From the NCBI GenBank assembly GCA_017554235.1, contig JAFZIV010000019.1, forward strand, positions 1 to 64,000: a stretch of 64,000 nt of DNA, read 5' to 3'. Source of the stretch: Selenomonadaceae bacterium (GTDB lineage Bacteria; Bacillota; Negativicutes; Selenomonadales; Selenomonadaceae). The notes under the pieces were generated by a model that was given only the letters and a program-made list of their open reading frames with translations, had not been told where the DNA came from and did no database searches. The first letter of the stretch is position 1. Every line of letters begins with the position of its first letter. A program made the position numbers and the translations under genes. This document shows, one piece after another, positions 33,064 through 41,534 of the stretch.

Positions 33064-33855
33064 TTGCAAGACAAGTACGACAACTTAAAAAAATATTTGG
33101 CGGAATTGAAAAGCGTTGCAGTTGCATTTTCAGGCGGCGTCGACTCAACATTTTTATTGAAAGTTGCTCACGAATTACTTGGAGATAAAATTATTGCCGT
33201 AACTGCAAATTCAAAAGCTTTTCCGCAACGTGAACTTGAGGAGACGAAAAATTTTTGCCGCGCAGAAGGTATCCGCCAAATTATTTTTGATGCTAATAAA
33301 ATTACAGCAGAAATTTTCAACCAAAATCCTAAAAATCGTTGTTACCTTTGTAAAAAAGCTTTATTTAAAAAAATTTTAAGCATTGCTGACGAAAATAATA
33401 TTTCTTACGTCGTTGAAGGTTCAAATATGGACGATAAAAGCGATTATCGACCGGGCTTGCAAGCGATTTTAGAATTAAACATTAAAAGTCCTCTCCAACA
33501 CGTTAAACTTTATAAAAAGGAAATTCGCGCCTTGTCGCAGAATTTAAATCTTAAGACTTGGGACAAGCCTTCTTTTGCTTGTTTAGCGTCAAGATTTGTT
33601 TACGGCGAAAAAATTTCTGATGAAAAGCTTGCAATGGTTGCGAATGCGGAGCAATTTTTGATTGATAAAGGTTTTAATCAGGTACGTGTGCGCATTCACG
33701 GCAATATTGCGCGGATTGAAATTTTGCCTGACGAATTTGATAAAATTTTGGAAAAAAATCTGCGCGGAGAAATTGAAAAAAATTTTAAAGCATACGGTTT
33801 CGACTACGTGACATTGGATTTACAAGGTTATCGTGTCGGAAGTATGAATTTATAA
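33064..33855 (+). CDS. larE: LarE-type ATP-dependent sacrificial sulfur transferase
   Basis: 263 residues, TTG start after GGAGGG. LarE adenylates a pyridinium dicarboxylate and donates sulfur from its own cysteine to make the nickel-pincer cofactor of lactate racemase. The PP-loop SGGVDSTFLLKVA, NRCYLCKKALF, EGSNMDDKSDYRPG and FACLASRFVYGE (conserved Cys) match the family. No larA, larB or larC is in the window, so it may serve another pincer or thiolation enzyme. The glutamine synthetase gene follows after 15 bases. Confidence 0.85.
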   Translation: MQDKYDNLKKYLAELKSVAVAFSGGVDSTFLLKVAHELLGDKIIAVTANSKAFPQRELEETKNFCRAEGIRQIIFDANKITAEIFNQNPKNRCYLCKKALFKKILSIADENNISYVVEGSNMDDKSDYRPGLQAILELNIKSPLQHVKLYKKEIRALSQNLNLKTWDKPSFACLASRFVYGEKISDEKLAMVANAEQFLIDKGFNQVRVRIHGNIARIEILPDEFDKILEKNLRGEIEKNFKAYGFDYVTLDLQGYRVGSMNL

Positions 33856-33870
33856 ACGGAGATGATTTTT

Positions 33871-35754
33871 TTGGCAGAATTACTTTACACAATTAAGGCG
33901 AACACGCCGAAAGAAGAAATTATTAAACAGTTGCGCGAACACCCCGAAATAAAATTTGTTTCACTTATGGGAATTGATTTAGCGGGCAATGATACTGATG
34001 AAAAAATTCCTGTAAAAATTTTTATTAAAGACATTGACGATTTTTTTTCAGGTCGCGCAGTACAAACTGACGGAAGTTCAGTAGTTTTACCGGGAATTGC
34101 GACGCTTAATAATGCTAAAGTTGATATGCCGATTGACAGATCCGTTAATTGGTTTGTCGATTACAATTTTGAGCATTACGATAACGTTACCAATCGTCCT
34201 GTCGGCACCTTGAGAATGCCGAGCTTTTTGATTCATGAAGGCAAGCGCGTAGACAGCCGCGCAGTTTTGACTGATACTTTAATTTACGTAAAAAAAGAAC
34301 TTGTAGACCTTTTTCATCGTTATCATGAAATTAGCGGGCTTGCAGTCAACGGAAAAGATATTGTTGACATAAATTTTACTTCTGCAACTGAATTGGAATT
34401 TTGGGTAAAAACTCCGCTTGAAGAAGCCGCCCTTGAAGAAATGAGCGCGTCGCAAGTTATGCAGGAACAATATTGGGAACGGACTCATGGTGCTGTACGT
34501 TGTGCGCTTGAACAAAGTTTGATTGAGTTGGACAAATACGGCTTGAAAGTCGAAATGGGTCACAAAGAAGTTGGCGGGCTTAAAGCGCAAATTAATGAAT
34601 CAGGACACTTGACGCACGTCTGTGAACAGTTAGAAATTGACTGGAAATTTTCTGACGCGGTACAAGCCGCCGATAATGAAATTTTAGTGCGAACTGTTGT
34701 AAAAGAAATTTTCCGCGCAAACGGCTTAGAAGTAAGTTTTAAAGCAAAACCGATGATTGGGCTTGCAGGTAACGGCGAACATACTCATTTAGGGCTTTCA
34801 GCGGTAACTGCAGACGGAAAAATTTATAATCTTTTCGCCGCGAAAAATCCTGAAGAAGATTTTATGAGCGCGGTTGGATTTGGCGCGTTAATGGGTTTGC
34901 TGAAAAATTATGAAGTTATTAACCCATTTGTCAGCGCGACGAATGATTCTTTAAATCGACTTAAGCCGGGATTTGAAGCCCCTGTTTGTATTGTAACTTC
35001 GATTGGTCATACGCCGAAAATTCCAAGTCGTAACAGAACAATTTTAGCGGGTTTGATTAGAGATTTGGAAAATCCTATGGCGACGCGAATTGAACTGCGT
35101 GCTTGCAATCCTTATACGAATACTTATTTGGTGCTTGCCGCCGCGTATTCCGCGATTCTTGACGGAATTAAAATGGCTGTTACACATACGACAGACGAAC
35201 TTTTAGCGGAACTTTCCAAAGATGCCGGACAGGACGGATTTTATTTGGAAAAGGAACGCGCCTACCGCAGTGAAGATGATGTTTACGAGGCTTATACCGA
35301 AGATGAACGCAGTAAACTTTTTGGAAAACCTCCCGCAACTGTTTGGGAAAATATGACGGCTTTTGAAAAATATCCCGACAAGGTAAAAATCATTTCTTCC
35401 GGCGAAGCGTTGCAAGAAAAAATTATTGAGTCATTTCGTGAAGGTGCATTACTTCGTTGGAAAACTGAATTAATTTCTCGAATTTTGCCTGAACTGCGTA
35501 CAATCGTGCGTAAAGCTCAAAAAATTGATTCAAATTTCGTGACGGATAAAGATGCGTATAATTGGAATAAAATTTTTAATCTCCGCGCAGAATTGGCTAA
35601 AGATTCGATTGATAATGATTCGCTGTTTACGCGGCTGATAAATTCTTTGATTGCCGGAAATTATGATGAAGCGTCGAAATTGCAAATTGAAATTTATAAC
35701 AAAATTGAAGAGTTAAAAGCACTTTACGACGCTTACGAAAAAAATATGATTTAA
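33871..35754 (+). CDS. Glutamine synthetase, long atypical form
   Basis: 627 residues from the TTG at 33871, nine bases after GGAG. N-terminal beta-grasp part (KFVSLMGIDLAGNDTDEKIPVK, a possible metal/substrate loop), then the catalytic barrel: TELEFWV, HKEVGGLKAQIN, GLAGNGEHTHLGLSA (the ATP/metal His motif), NRTILAGLI and IELRACNPYTNTYLVLAAAYSAILDGI. An unusual helical tail of about 180 residues follows, ending in a coiled region. It is longer than GlnA type I (about 470) and shorter than type III (about 700). Ligates ammonia to glutamate or a related acid; the N-terminal loop lacks the usual DxR form, so a different amine or acid acceptor is possible. Confidence 0.85.
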   Translation: MAELLYTIKANTPKEEIIKQLREHPEIKFVSLMGIDLAGNDTDEKIPVKIFIKDIDDFFSGRAVQTDGSSVVLPGIATLNNAKVDMPIDRSVNWFVDYNFEHYDNVTNRPVGTLRMPSFLIHEGKRVDSRAVLTDTLIYVKKELVDLFHRYHEISGLAVNGKDIVDINFTSATELEFWVKTPLEEAALEEMSASQVMQEQYWERTHGAVRCALEQSLIELDKYGLKVEMGHKEVGGLKAQINESGHLTHVCEQLEIDWKFSDAVQAADNEILVRTVVKEIFRANGLEVSFKAKPMIGLAGNGEHTHLGLSAVTADGKIYNLFAAKNPEEDFMSAVGFGALMGLLKNYEVINPFVSATNDSLNRLKPGFEAPVCIVTSIGHTPKIPSRNRTILAGLIRDLENPMATRIELRACNPYTNTYLVLAAAYSAILDGIKMAVTHTTDELLAELSKDAGQDGFYLEKERAYRSEDDVYEAYTEDERSKLFGKPPATVWENMTAFEKYPDKVKIISSGEALQEKIIESFREGALLRWKTELISRILPELRTIVRKAQKIDSNFVTDKDAYNWNKIFNLRAELAKDSIDNDSLFTRLINSLIAGNYDEASKLQIEIYNKIEELKALYDAYEKNMI

Positions 35755-35770
35755 ATTTTGAATTAAACTC

Positions 35771-35811
35771 AAAAAAAATCGGATTGCCAAAATGACAGTC
35801 CGATTTTTAGT
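35771..35811. terminator. Bidirectional terminator between glutamine synthetase and the redox protein gene
   Basis: AATCGGA pairs with TCCGATT; A-run on the left and T-run on the right make it work on both strands, as befits the convergent genes. Confidence 0.75.
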
Positions 35812-35826
35812 TTGTAAAAAAATTTT

Positions 35827-36186
35827 TTAGCGTGTCAACATTTCATCAAGAATTGTTGCAGAATCTTCAACGCAACCTATACACGGGCGAAGATTTTTAC
35901 TGCGAATATCACGGCAATTAATTGCGCCGACTTTTTTTAAAAATTTTTGCTCAAATTCTGCGTGAAGTTTAGGTGCGTCATTTTCTCCATATTTTGCCGT
36001 CAAGACAAGTTCCGCCGCGCAGAGTGCTCCGCATTTAATTTTTCTTCCGCCTGAATACGGTGCGGCAATTTTACGCGCCTCGTCATGACTTATTCCGGCG
36101 TCTTCGCAAAAAGCACACATTACCGACTGCGAACAACTGTAACTTCCGCTCATGTACTCAACCGCTTTATCAACTTTTGCACTCAT
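35827..36186 (-). CDS. C_GCAxxG_C_C family protein
   Basis: 119 residues with the family cysteine layout: YSCSQSVMCAF, GRKIKCGALCAA and the C-terminal NCRDIRSKNLRPCIGCVEDSA. The family is thought to be redox-active or metal-binding; no reaction is established. GCGAGGTG precedes the ATG. It is the last gene of the alpha-glucoside cluster, 55 bases behind the HAD gene. Confidence 0.85.
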   Translation of the reverse strand: MSAKVDKAVEYMSGSYSCSQSVMCAFCEDAGISHDEARKIAAPYSGGRKIKCGALCAAELVLTAKYGENDAPKLHAEFEQKFLKKVGAINCRDIRSKNLRPCIGCVEDSATILDEMLTR

Positions 36187-36241
36187 GATTTTTCACCTCG
36201 CTTAAAACGATATGAAATTTTAAACTCAAATTGAAAAGCTG

Positions 36242-37015
36242 TCAAATGTTATCAATAAGCATTGCGCCAACACCGGCATAAACTTTAGCGGCGCGTTTTT
36301 TTATTTCATTCCGCGCAGTATCTACGGTAAAGCCGCCAAAAGCATCAATCATCGGTAAATCGTTAATTTCGTCGCCGATTACACAAATTCCAACGCCCTT
36401 CCAATTCATCATTTTAATAAGCGTTTCGATACCTTGACGCTTGCTGACATTATGTGGAGTAATGTCAAGACTGCAACGATTCGGGTAAGCGTGAATTATA
36501 TTTCCGTAACGCTCATTAAGAATTTCACTAGCCGCAAAGGATTCTTCAGGCTTTACGTAACCGAGAGAAAATTGATGAATTTGCGGAAGGCTCATTATAT
36601 CGTCCAAAGTCATTGGCGTTATCTTAAAGTCCCATTGACGAGCTTCACGCATAATCCAAGAACCTTCGCTCTCGTGACAAAGGTAAGTTGTGTCGACGGC
36701 GGAAAATGCGAAGTGGAAAGATTTTTGGACGCAAGGTTCATTTGCAATTTCCGCTAAAATTTTGACGGGAATATTTCCTTGCCAAAGAGTAGTACCATCT
36801 GCGCGGCAAATCAAACCGCCGTTATTGCAAATTGCAAAGTCAGATTGAATGCCGTAATGGTTAAGTTGAGGCATAAGCATTCCGTAATCGCGCCCTGTCA
36901 CTGCGCCGAATTTATTTCCGGCGGCTCTCCACTCTTTGACGCCTTCGACATCAGCTACAGAAATTTTTTCATTGCGGAATAAAGTTCCGTCGTAATCGCT
37001 TGCCGCAATTTTCAT
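36242..37015 (-). CDS. HAD-superfamily phosphatase, Cof type
   Basis: 257 residues. Motif I ASDYDGTL (nucleophile and acid Asp), motif II GAVTGRDYG, the IIB cap, then KRQGIETLIKMM and motif IV IGDEINDLPMIDA. Cof-type enzymes remove phosphate from sugar phosphates or cofactors. Its place directly after the PTS gene (20 bases) suggests it handles a sugar phosphate made by the alpha-glucoside PTS. GAGGTGATT precedes the ATG. Confidence 0.88.
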   Translation of the reverse strand: MKIAASDYDGTLFRNEKISVADVEGVKEWRAAGNKFGAVTGRDYGMLMPQLNHYGIQSDFAICNNGGLICRADGTTLWQGNIPVKILAEIANEPCVQKSFHFAFSAVDTTYLCHESEGSWIMREARQWDFKITPMTLDDIMSLPQIHQFSLGYVKPEESFAASEILNERYGNIIHAYPNRCSLDITPHNVSKRQGIETLIKMMNWKGVGICVIGDEINDLPMIDAFGGFTVDTARNEIKKRAAKVYAGVGAMLIDNI

Positions 37016-37034
37016 AGTTAATCACCTCACAAAC

Positions 37035-39651
37035 TTAGAATGTCATAATAACGGATTCGCCGGCTTTGACGGATTGATTTTCGGACTTCTGCATTTGAGG
37101 ATATTCCGCGCAGTTGGTTACAGCCATAATGACAACATCTTTATAGCCGCTTTCTTTAATAACAGCAGAATCAAATTTTACAAGCGGCGTTCCGGCAGTA
37201 ACGTTATCGCCCTGCTTAACAAGAAGTTTAAATCCTTTGCCGTTGAGTTTAACCGTATCAATTCCAATATGGATAAGCAGTTCCGCGCCATTGTTCAAAC
37301 GCAATCCCACAGCGTGCAGACTTTCTTCCATAATCATTGTAACTTCAGCATCGGCAGGAGCAACTACTGTATCGCCTTCAGGTTCAATGGCAACGCCGTC
37401 GCCCATCATTTTTTGAGAGAACATTTCATCGGGAACTTCTGACATATCTATAAGCTTGCCGGAAACAAAAGCCTTTAACTTCATTGCAAGACTTGTATCA
37501 GCGGCAGACTTGGCAGGTGCATTATCTGCAGTTGCAACAGGAATAGCTCCACCTTTAACAAAAGCGTCAAAGTAACTACGTACTTGCGGGACGGAAAGTC
37601 CTACGATAACTTGAATTGCATGACCATTTTTGACAAGTCCGAAAGCTCCTGCATTATTGAACTTAGCAACGGGAGCAACTTTATCGGGATCAGCAACTGT
37701 TACACGAAGGCGAGTTGCGCAGTTAGTAACTTCTTTAATGTTGGAAGGACCTCCGAGATTATCAAGGAAAACTTTTGCCTTAATAGCAAGCGGGTTATCT
37801 GCAAGTCCCAACGCTTCCATTTCCTTTTTGGCTTGATATTCTGCCTTAGAGAAAAGTTTATCTTCTGCTCCCTCATCTGTACGACCGGGCGTAGGATAAT
37901 CAAATTTCAGAATAAGGAATCTAAACACGAAGAAATAAATTGCTGTAAAGCAGAGTCCAACGGCTACTTGAGCGATATACGTTGCTGAATGATATTGGAA
38001 AAGCGGAACCCAGTTTTGTACTACGCAGTCGATAAGTCCGCCGCCGAAGTTTCCTGACAATCCTACTAAATGCAATATCGAAGAAAGCGTAGCTGACAAT
38101 ACCGCATGGACAAGGAAAAGAAGCGGTGCTACAAACAGGAAGCTGAATTCTATAGGTTCAGTTATGCCGCAGATCATAGCAGTTAATGTTGCAGGAATTA
38201 AGAGAGCTGCTGTCTTTTTCTTCTTTTCAGGTTTAGCACACATATAAATTGCGAGTGCCGCGCCGGGTAAGCCGAAAACTTTTGAACTGCCATGCAAAGC
38301 GAAAGAACCTTCCGGGAATAATTCTGCCAACGTGAGATCACTGTGTACAGCAAAGTCACTCAAATGTTGCAACCAGTATGCTTGAATGCCGCCGTCACAA
38401 ACAGCGGGACCGTAAATAAATGGGAGGTATCTGAATCTCTTACGATTAAATTCGAAGGATTCTTTATAACCTTGAAACTTTAACCGTTTTGGAGATTTCG
38501 TTCACACAAGGACGCTACCCCTTGTGCAGTTCTCTGATGAACTTCTTAATGTTTCCATTAAGCACAGACTATATCTCGTCCCTCAGCTTTACCTGTTAGG
38601 GTCTGCCCACTTCCACGCGCTTGCGTGTACTCCCCTCAGGAGGGATAGTCGTTGAACCTTCCGCTGTTCGCGGCTTGGCTGCTGATTACCCATTTTTAAG
38701 CGTTTAGGATTTAACCTTGCGCCATACAACAGATTTTTTCTGCTTTCGTCGCCTTCACGTTTGAGCTTATTTCATCTCTGCGTTGTGGCTCTGTTGTTTT
38801 TAGGGGATTCCAGCAATTCAGGCAGTAGAGGCTACTGCGGTAGTAGCACTACGTACAAATTTCTCTATACGCTTACTGGTTATTGCGTTTCATCCTACAA
38901 CTAATTGCGGGGATTCACGCTTTTCACCGATAAAGTGGTGCAAACCTGCGGGCAGGAGGATTTTCTCCGAAAATGTATATACCCAAACACCGATAGTTCC
39001 ACTTGTCTTAATGAAATCCTGAAAGTCCATTATTGCATGTTGGACTGCAGGCCAGAAAAGACAGAAGATAAAAGCTAAAGGAAGCATTACTAAAAAACCA
39101 ACGATAACCACGAAAGCCGGACCTTTAAAGATACCGAGCCATTCGGGAACGTTGGTGTCATAAAAGCGATTGTGCAGAAAAGCTGAAATGCAAGCTATAA
39201 CGATAGCTCCGAGCATGCCCATATCAAGAGTTTTTATGTTAGCAATAAGCGCGAGCCCTGTGCCGGGTCCCGGAGTCTGCGAATAGTCGACTCCGAAGAA
39301 GTCACCGTGCAGAGCAAGAAAACCTGAAATGAAGTAGTTAAATACCATGTAGATAACAAAGGCTTCCATTGCACAACGAGCTTGCTCTTTTTTTGCAAAG
39401 CCTATCGGTACAGCGATTGCAAACAGAATCGGCATTTGATTGAAAACTGTCCACGCGCCCTGTTCTACAACATACCAGAAATCGTACCAAAAATTGCCCG
39501 GCATAGCCAAAGAGCCGAGTAAGTCTTGATTTTTACAAATGATTGAAAGTGCAACTGTAAGTCCGAAGAAAGCGAACAGTATAACGGGCGTATACATCGC
39601 GCCGCCGAATTTTTGCATCGCTTGCATAATTTTGTCTTTGTTGATAGCCAT
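37035..39651 (-). CDS. Alpha-glucoside-type PTS permease EIICBA, interrupted by a group I intron
   Basis: Two exons, 38930-39651 and 37035-38430, joined after removal of 38431-38929, give one 705-residue frame. Exon 1 supplies the first EIIC helices up to GLHHFI; exon 2 continues YLPFIYGPAVCDGGIQAYW, which restores the conserved EIIC motif GLHHFIYxPF. EIIB carries the phospho-Cys in NCATRLR (about residue 478) and EIIA the phospho-His in LLIHIGID (about 628), so all three domains for uptake and phosphorylation are in one chain. The GH13 glucosidase gene upstream supports maltose/trehalose-type alpha-glucosides. Unspliced mRNA would give only a truncated 253-residue protein. GGGGTG precedes the ATG. 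Confidence 0.88.
38431..38929 (-). ncRNA. Group IA self-splicing intron within the PTS gene
   Basis: 499 nt, no reading frame of its own. Minus-strand core elements: P AATTGCTGGAATCC (near 38805-38818), Q AATCAGCAGCC (38677-38687), R GTTCAACGACTATCCC (38642-38657), S GAGATATAGTC (38567-38577). P4 pairs TGCTG with CAGCA; P7 pairs GACTAT with ATAGTC; P3 pairs CTGCCT with GGGCAG; P8 pairs CCCT with AGGG. Two hairpins between P7 and P3, TCCC/GGGA and CACGC-AAGC-GCGTG, are P7.1/P7.2, the mark of subgroup IA. After S come CTTAATG-GAAA-CATTAAG (P9) and CACAAGG/CCTTGTG. The 5' exon ends in U and the intron ends in G, as the mechanism requires. A candidate guide GTGAA lies at intron position 12-16. 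Confidence 0.88.
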
Positions 39652-39732
39652 TTTAAATTCACCCCTTTTAATTTGTGTACCGAATAATTTTTAAATGTTG
39701 TCGAAAATATACTATTATTGATTCGCGCTATA

Positions 39733-39740
39733 CCCCCCCC
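39733..39740. repeat. Homopolymeric C8/G8 tract in the leader of the PTS gene
   Basis: Eight C on the plus strand between the glucosidase stop and the PTS start, 82 bases upstream of the ATG. It is the longest C/G run I saw in the window and is a slippage-prone site. An imperfect AT-rich inverted repeat (GAAGT/ACTTC, 39754-39772) lies beside it. Confidence 0.6.
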
Positions 39741-39770
39741 TTATGGTTTGTATGAAGTTTATTAAATACT

Positions 39771-41411
39771 TCAAAATTCATAAATGGCTGCCTCCGTCTC
39801 TCTCAAATAATTTTTTTCGTCAGCGTAGTTGCCCAAAAGTTTTTTCGCCCCCTTTATCTGCGCGGGCAACTCAACATCATGCGTCGTGAAGTTTACTACC
39901 GTACAAAGTTTTTTGTCGCCTAATGTCCGCGTGAAAACATAAATTTCTTCGCTGTCATGGCAAAGTTCCTCGTATTCGCCGCCAATCAAAACGTCGCTAG
40001 AATTTCTCAACGCGCTTAACCTACGATAAAAATTTAATACTGAATCGGCGTCGCGTTCTTCGACTTCGGCATTACAATTTTTGAAATCCTTGTGAACAGG
40101 TAACCAAGCCTTGCCGGAAGTAAAGCCTGCGTTTATCGACGAATCCCATTGCATTGGCGTCCGCGCATTGTCGCGACTGAATTTGTGAACGGCACGTAAA
40201 GCATCTTCAGGACTCAATCCATCTGCCTGCGCTAAGTCGTATTGTCCATGCGAAGAAATATCATCATAGTCATCTATCGAATTGAACGGCTCATTTGCGA
40301 ATCCAAGTTCCTCGCCTTGATAAATAAACGGCGTCCCGCGCAGAGTAAAAAGAATTGTCGCTAATGCCTTTGCCGCCAAATTTTTATCTGCGTCATCAGG
40401 GAAGAAATTATTTACCGAACGCGGCTTGTCATGATTCTCAAAATAAATAGGATACCAAGTGTTGCGTGTAGCCTTTTGACTTGCCGTCAACGCCGCTTTT
40501 AAATCGCTTAACTTTATCGGTTTTGCACGATGCCAAAATTCTTCGCCGTTGTCGAACATAACATTAACATGACTAAACTCGAAAAGCATATCAAAAACGC
40601 CGCGCTCTCCGACCCATTCAGGTAAATCTTCCGGCTTAACGCTGTTTGCTTCCGCTACTGTGAAAATATCCTTGCCTTCAAAAACTTCCCGCTTAAACTC
40701 GTGCAGAAAATCTAAAATGCCTTCGGTTGCCGCAATCATATTGTGGACATTGGATTTACCGTCAGAATCGGGTTCACCGTCAACAAAATTTTTCGGCTTT
40801 TTGATATAAACTATTGCGTCGATACGAAAACCGCCTACGCCTCTGTCAAGCCAAAAATTAGCGGCGTCATACAGTGCTTGACGAACGTCGGGATTTTCCC
40901 AATTTAAGTCGGGCTGTTGAATTGCAAAAGTATGCAAATAATATTGTTGACGTTCCTCGCACCATTCCCATGCACTGCCGCCAAAAATACTGCGCCAATT
41001 TGTAGGAGCACTGCCATCAGGTTTCGCGTCGCGCCAAATGTACCAATCAGACTTTGAATTAGTTTTACTTGACTTCGATTCTTTAAACCAAGCGTGTTCG
41101 TCGGACGTGTGATTGTAAACTAAATCCATTACGATACGAATACCGCGCTCTTTAGCCTTTGCAATCAATTCGTCGAAGTCCTCCATAGTTCCAAAACGCG
41201 GATCAATCGCGGTATAATCAGAAATATCGTAGCCGTTGTCGACCATCGGCGAAGGATAAATCGGCGTCAACCAAATTGCTCCGGCTCCAAGACTTTTGAT
41301 GTAGTCAAGCTTTTCAATAATGCCGCGCAGATCGCCCGTACCTTTACCCGTCGTGTCAAGAAAACTCTTTGGGTAAATCTGATAAACCGCTTGATTTTGC
41401 CACCATTCCAT
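39771..41411 (-). CDS. GH13 alpha-glucosidase (oligo-1,6-glucosidase / trehalose-6-phosphate hydrolase type)
   Basis: 546 residues from the ATG at 41411 with AAAGGAGG upstream. The (beta/alpha)8 barrel motifs are complete: MDLVYNHTSDEH, GFRIDAIVYI (nucleophile Asp), TVAEANSV (acid/base Glu) and FENHDKPR (transition-state Asp). Opening WWQNQAVYQIYPKSFLDTTGKGTGDL is typical of the GH13 subfamily that includes TreC, MalL and DexB. It is cytoplasmic and would hydrolyse the glucoside or glucoside phosphate delivered by the EIICBA downstream. Which one is not decidable by eye. Confidence 0.93.
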   Translation of the reverse strand: MEWWQNQAVYQIYPKSFLDTTGKGTGDLRGIIEKLDYIKSLGAGAIWLTPIYPSPMVDNGYDISDYTAIDPRFGTMEDFDELIAKAKERGIRIVMDLVYNHTSDEHAWFKESKSSKTNSKSDWYIWRDAKPDGSAPTNWRSIFGGSAWEWCEERQQYYLHTFAIQQPDLNWENPDVRQALYDAANFWLDRGVGGFRIDAIVYIKKPKNFVDGEPDSDGKSNVHNMIAATEGILDFLHEFKREVFEGKDIFTVAEANSVKPEDLPEWVGERGVFDMLFEFSHVNVMFDNGEEFWHRAKPIKLSDLKAALTASQKATRNTWYPIYFENHDKPRSVNNFFPDDADKNLAAKALATILFTLRGTPFIYQGEELGFANEPFNSIDDYDDISSHGQYDLAQADGLSPEDALRAVHKFSRDNARTPMQWDSSINAGFTSGKAWLPVHKDFKNCNAEVEERDADSVLNFYRRLSALRNSSDVLIGGEYEELCHDSEEIYVFTRTLGDKKLCTVVNFTTHDVELPAQIKGAKKLLGNYADEKNYLRETEAAIYEF

Positions 41412-41437
41412 AAAAAAACCTCCTTTATTGAACATTT

Positions 41438-41458
41438 AAGTTACTCTTTAAGTAACTT
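41438..41458. promoter_or_regulatory. Inverted repeat, candidate operator of the glucoside operon
   Basis: AAGTTACT-5 bases-AGTAACTT, perfect arms, 27 bases upstream of the glucosidase start and downstream of the predicted promoter. Could bind a sugar-responsive repressor or, in RNA, form a hairpin beside the ribosome site. No regulator gene is in the cluster. Confidence 0.45.
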
Positions 41459-41496
41459 TTTATTTCATTCATTGTTTTTCTTAACTCTCTTTACGC

Positions 41497-41525
41497 AGTA
41501 TATTTGTAAATATTAAAGGCGTCGA
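41497..41525 (-). promoter_or_regulatory. Candidate promoter of the glucoside operon
   Basis: Minus strand TCGACG-17 bases-TATACT. The -35 box is weak (four of six), as in regulated promoters. Predicted leader about 80 bases. Confidence 0.4.
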
Positions 41526-41534
41526 AAAAATTTT

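Noticed and set aside
37035-38372. A separate 445-residue PTS protein starting in the middle of EIIC
   Set aside because: The start lies inside exon 2; the residues before it continue the EIIC motif back to the intron border.
38373-38889. Insertion sequence or frameshifted pseudogene as the cause of the split PTS gene
   Set aside because: There is no transposase, no terminal inverted repeat and no target duplication; the segment has a full group I core and its exact removal restores the frame.
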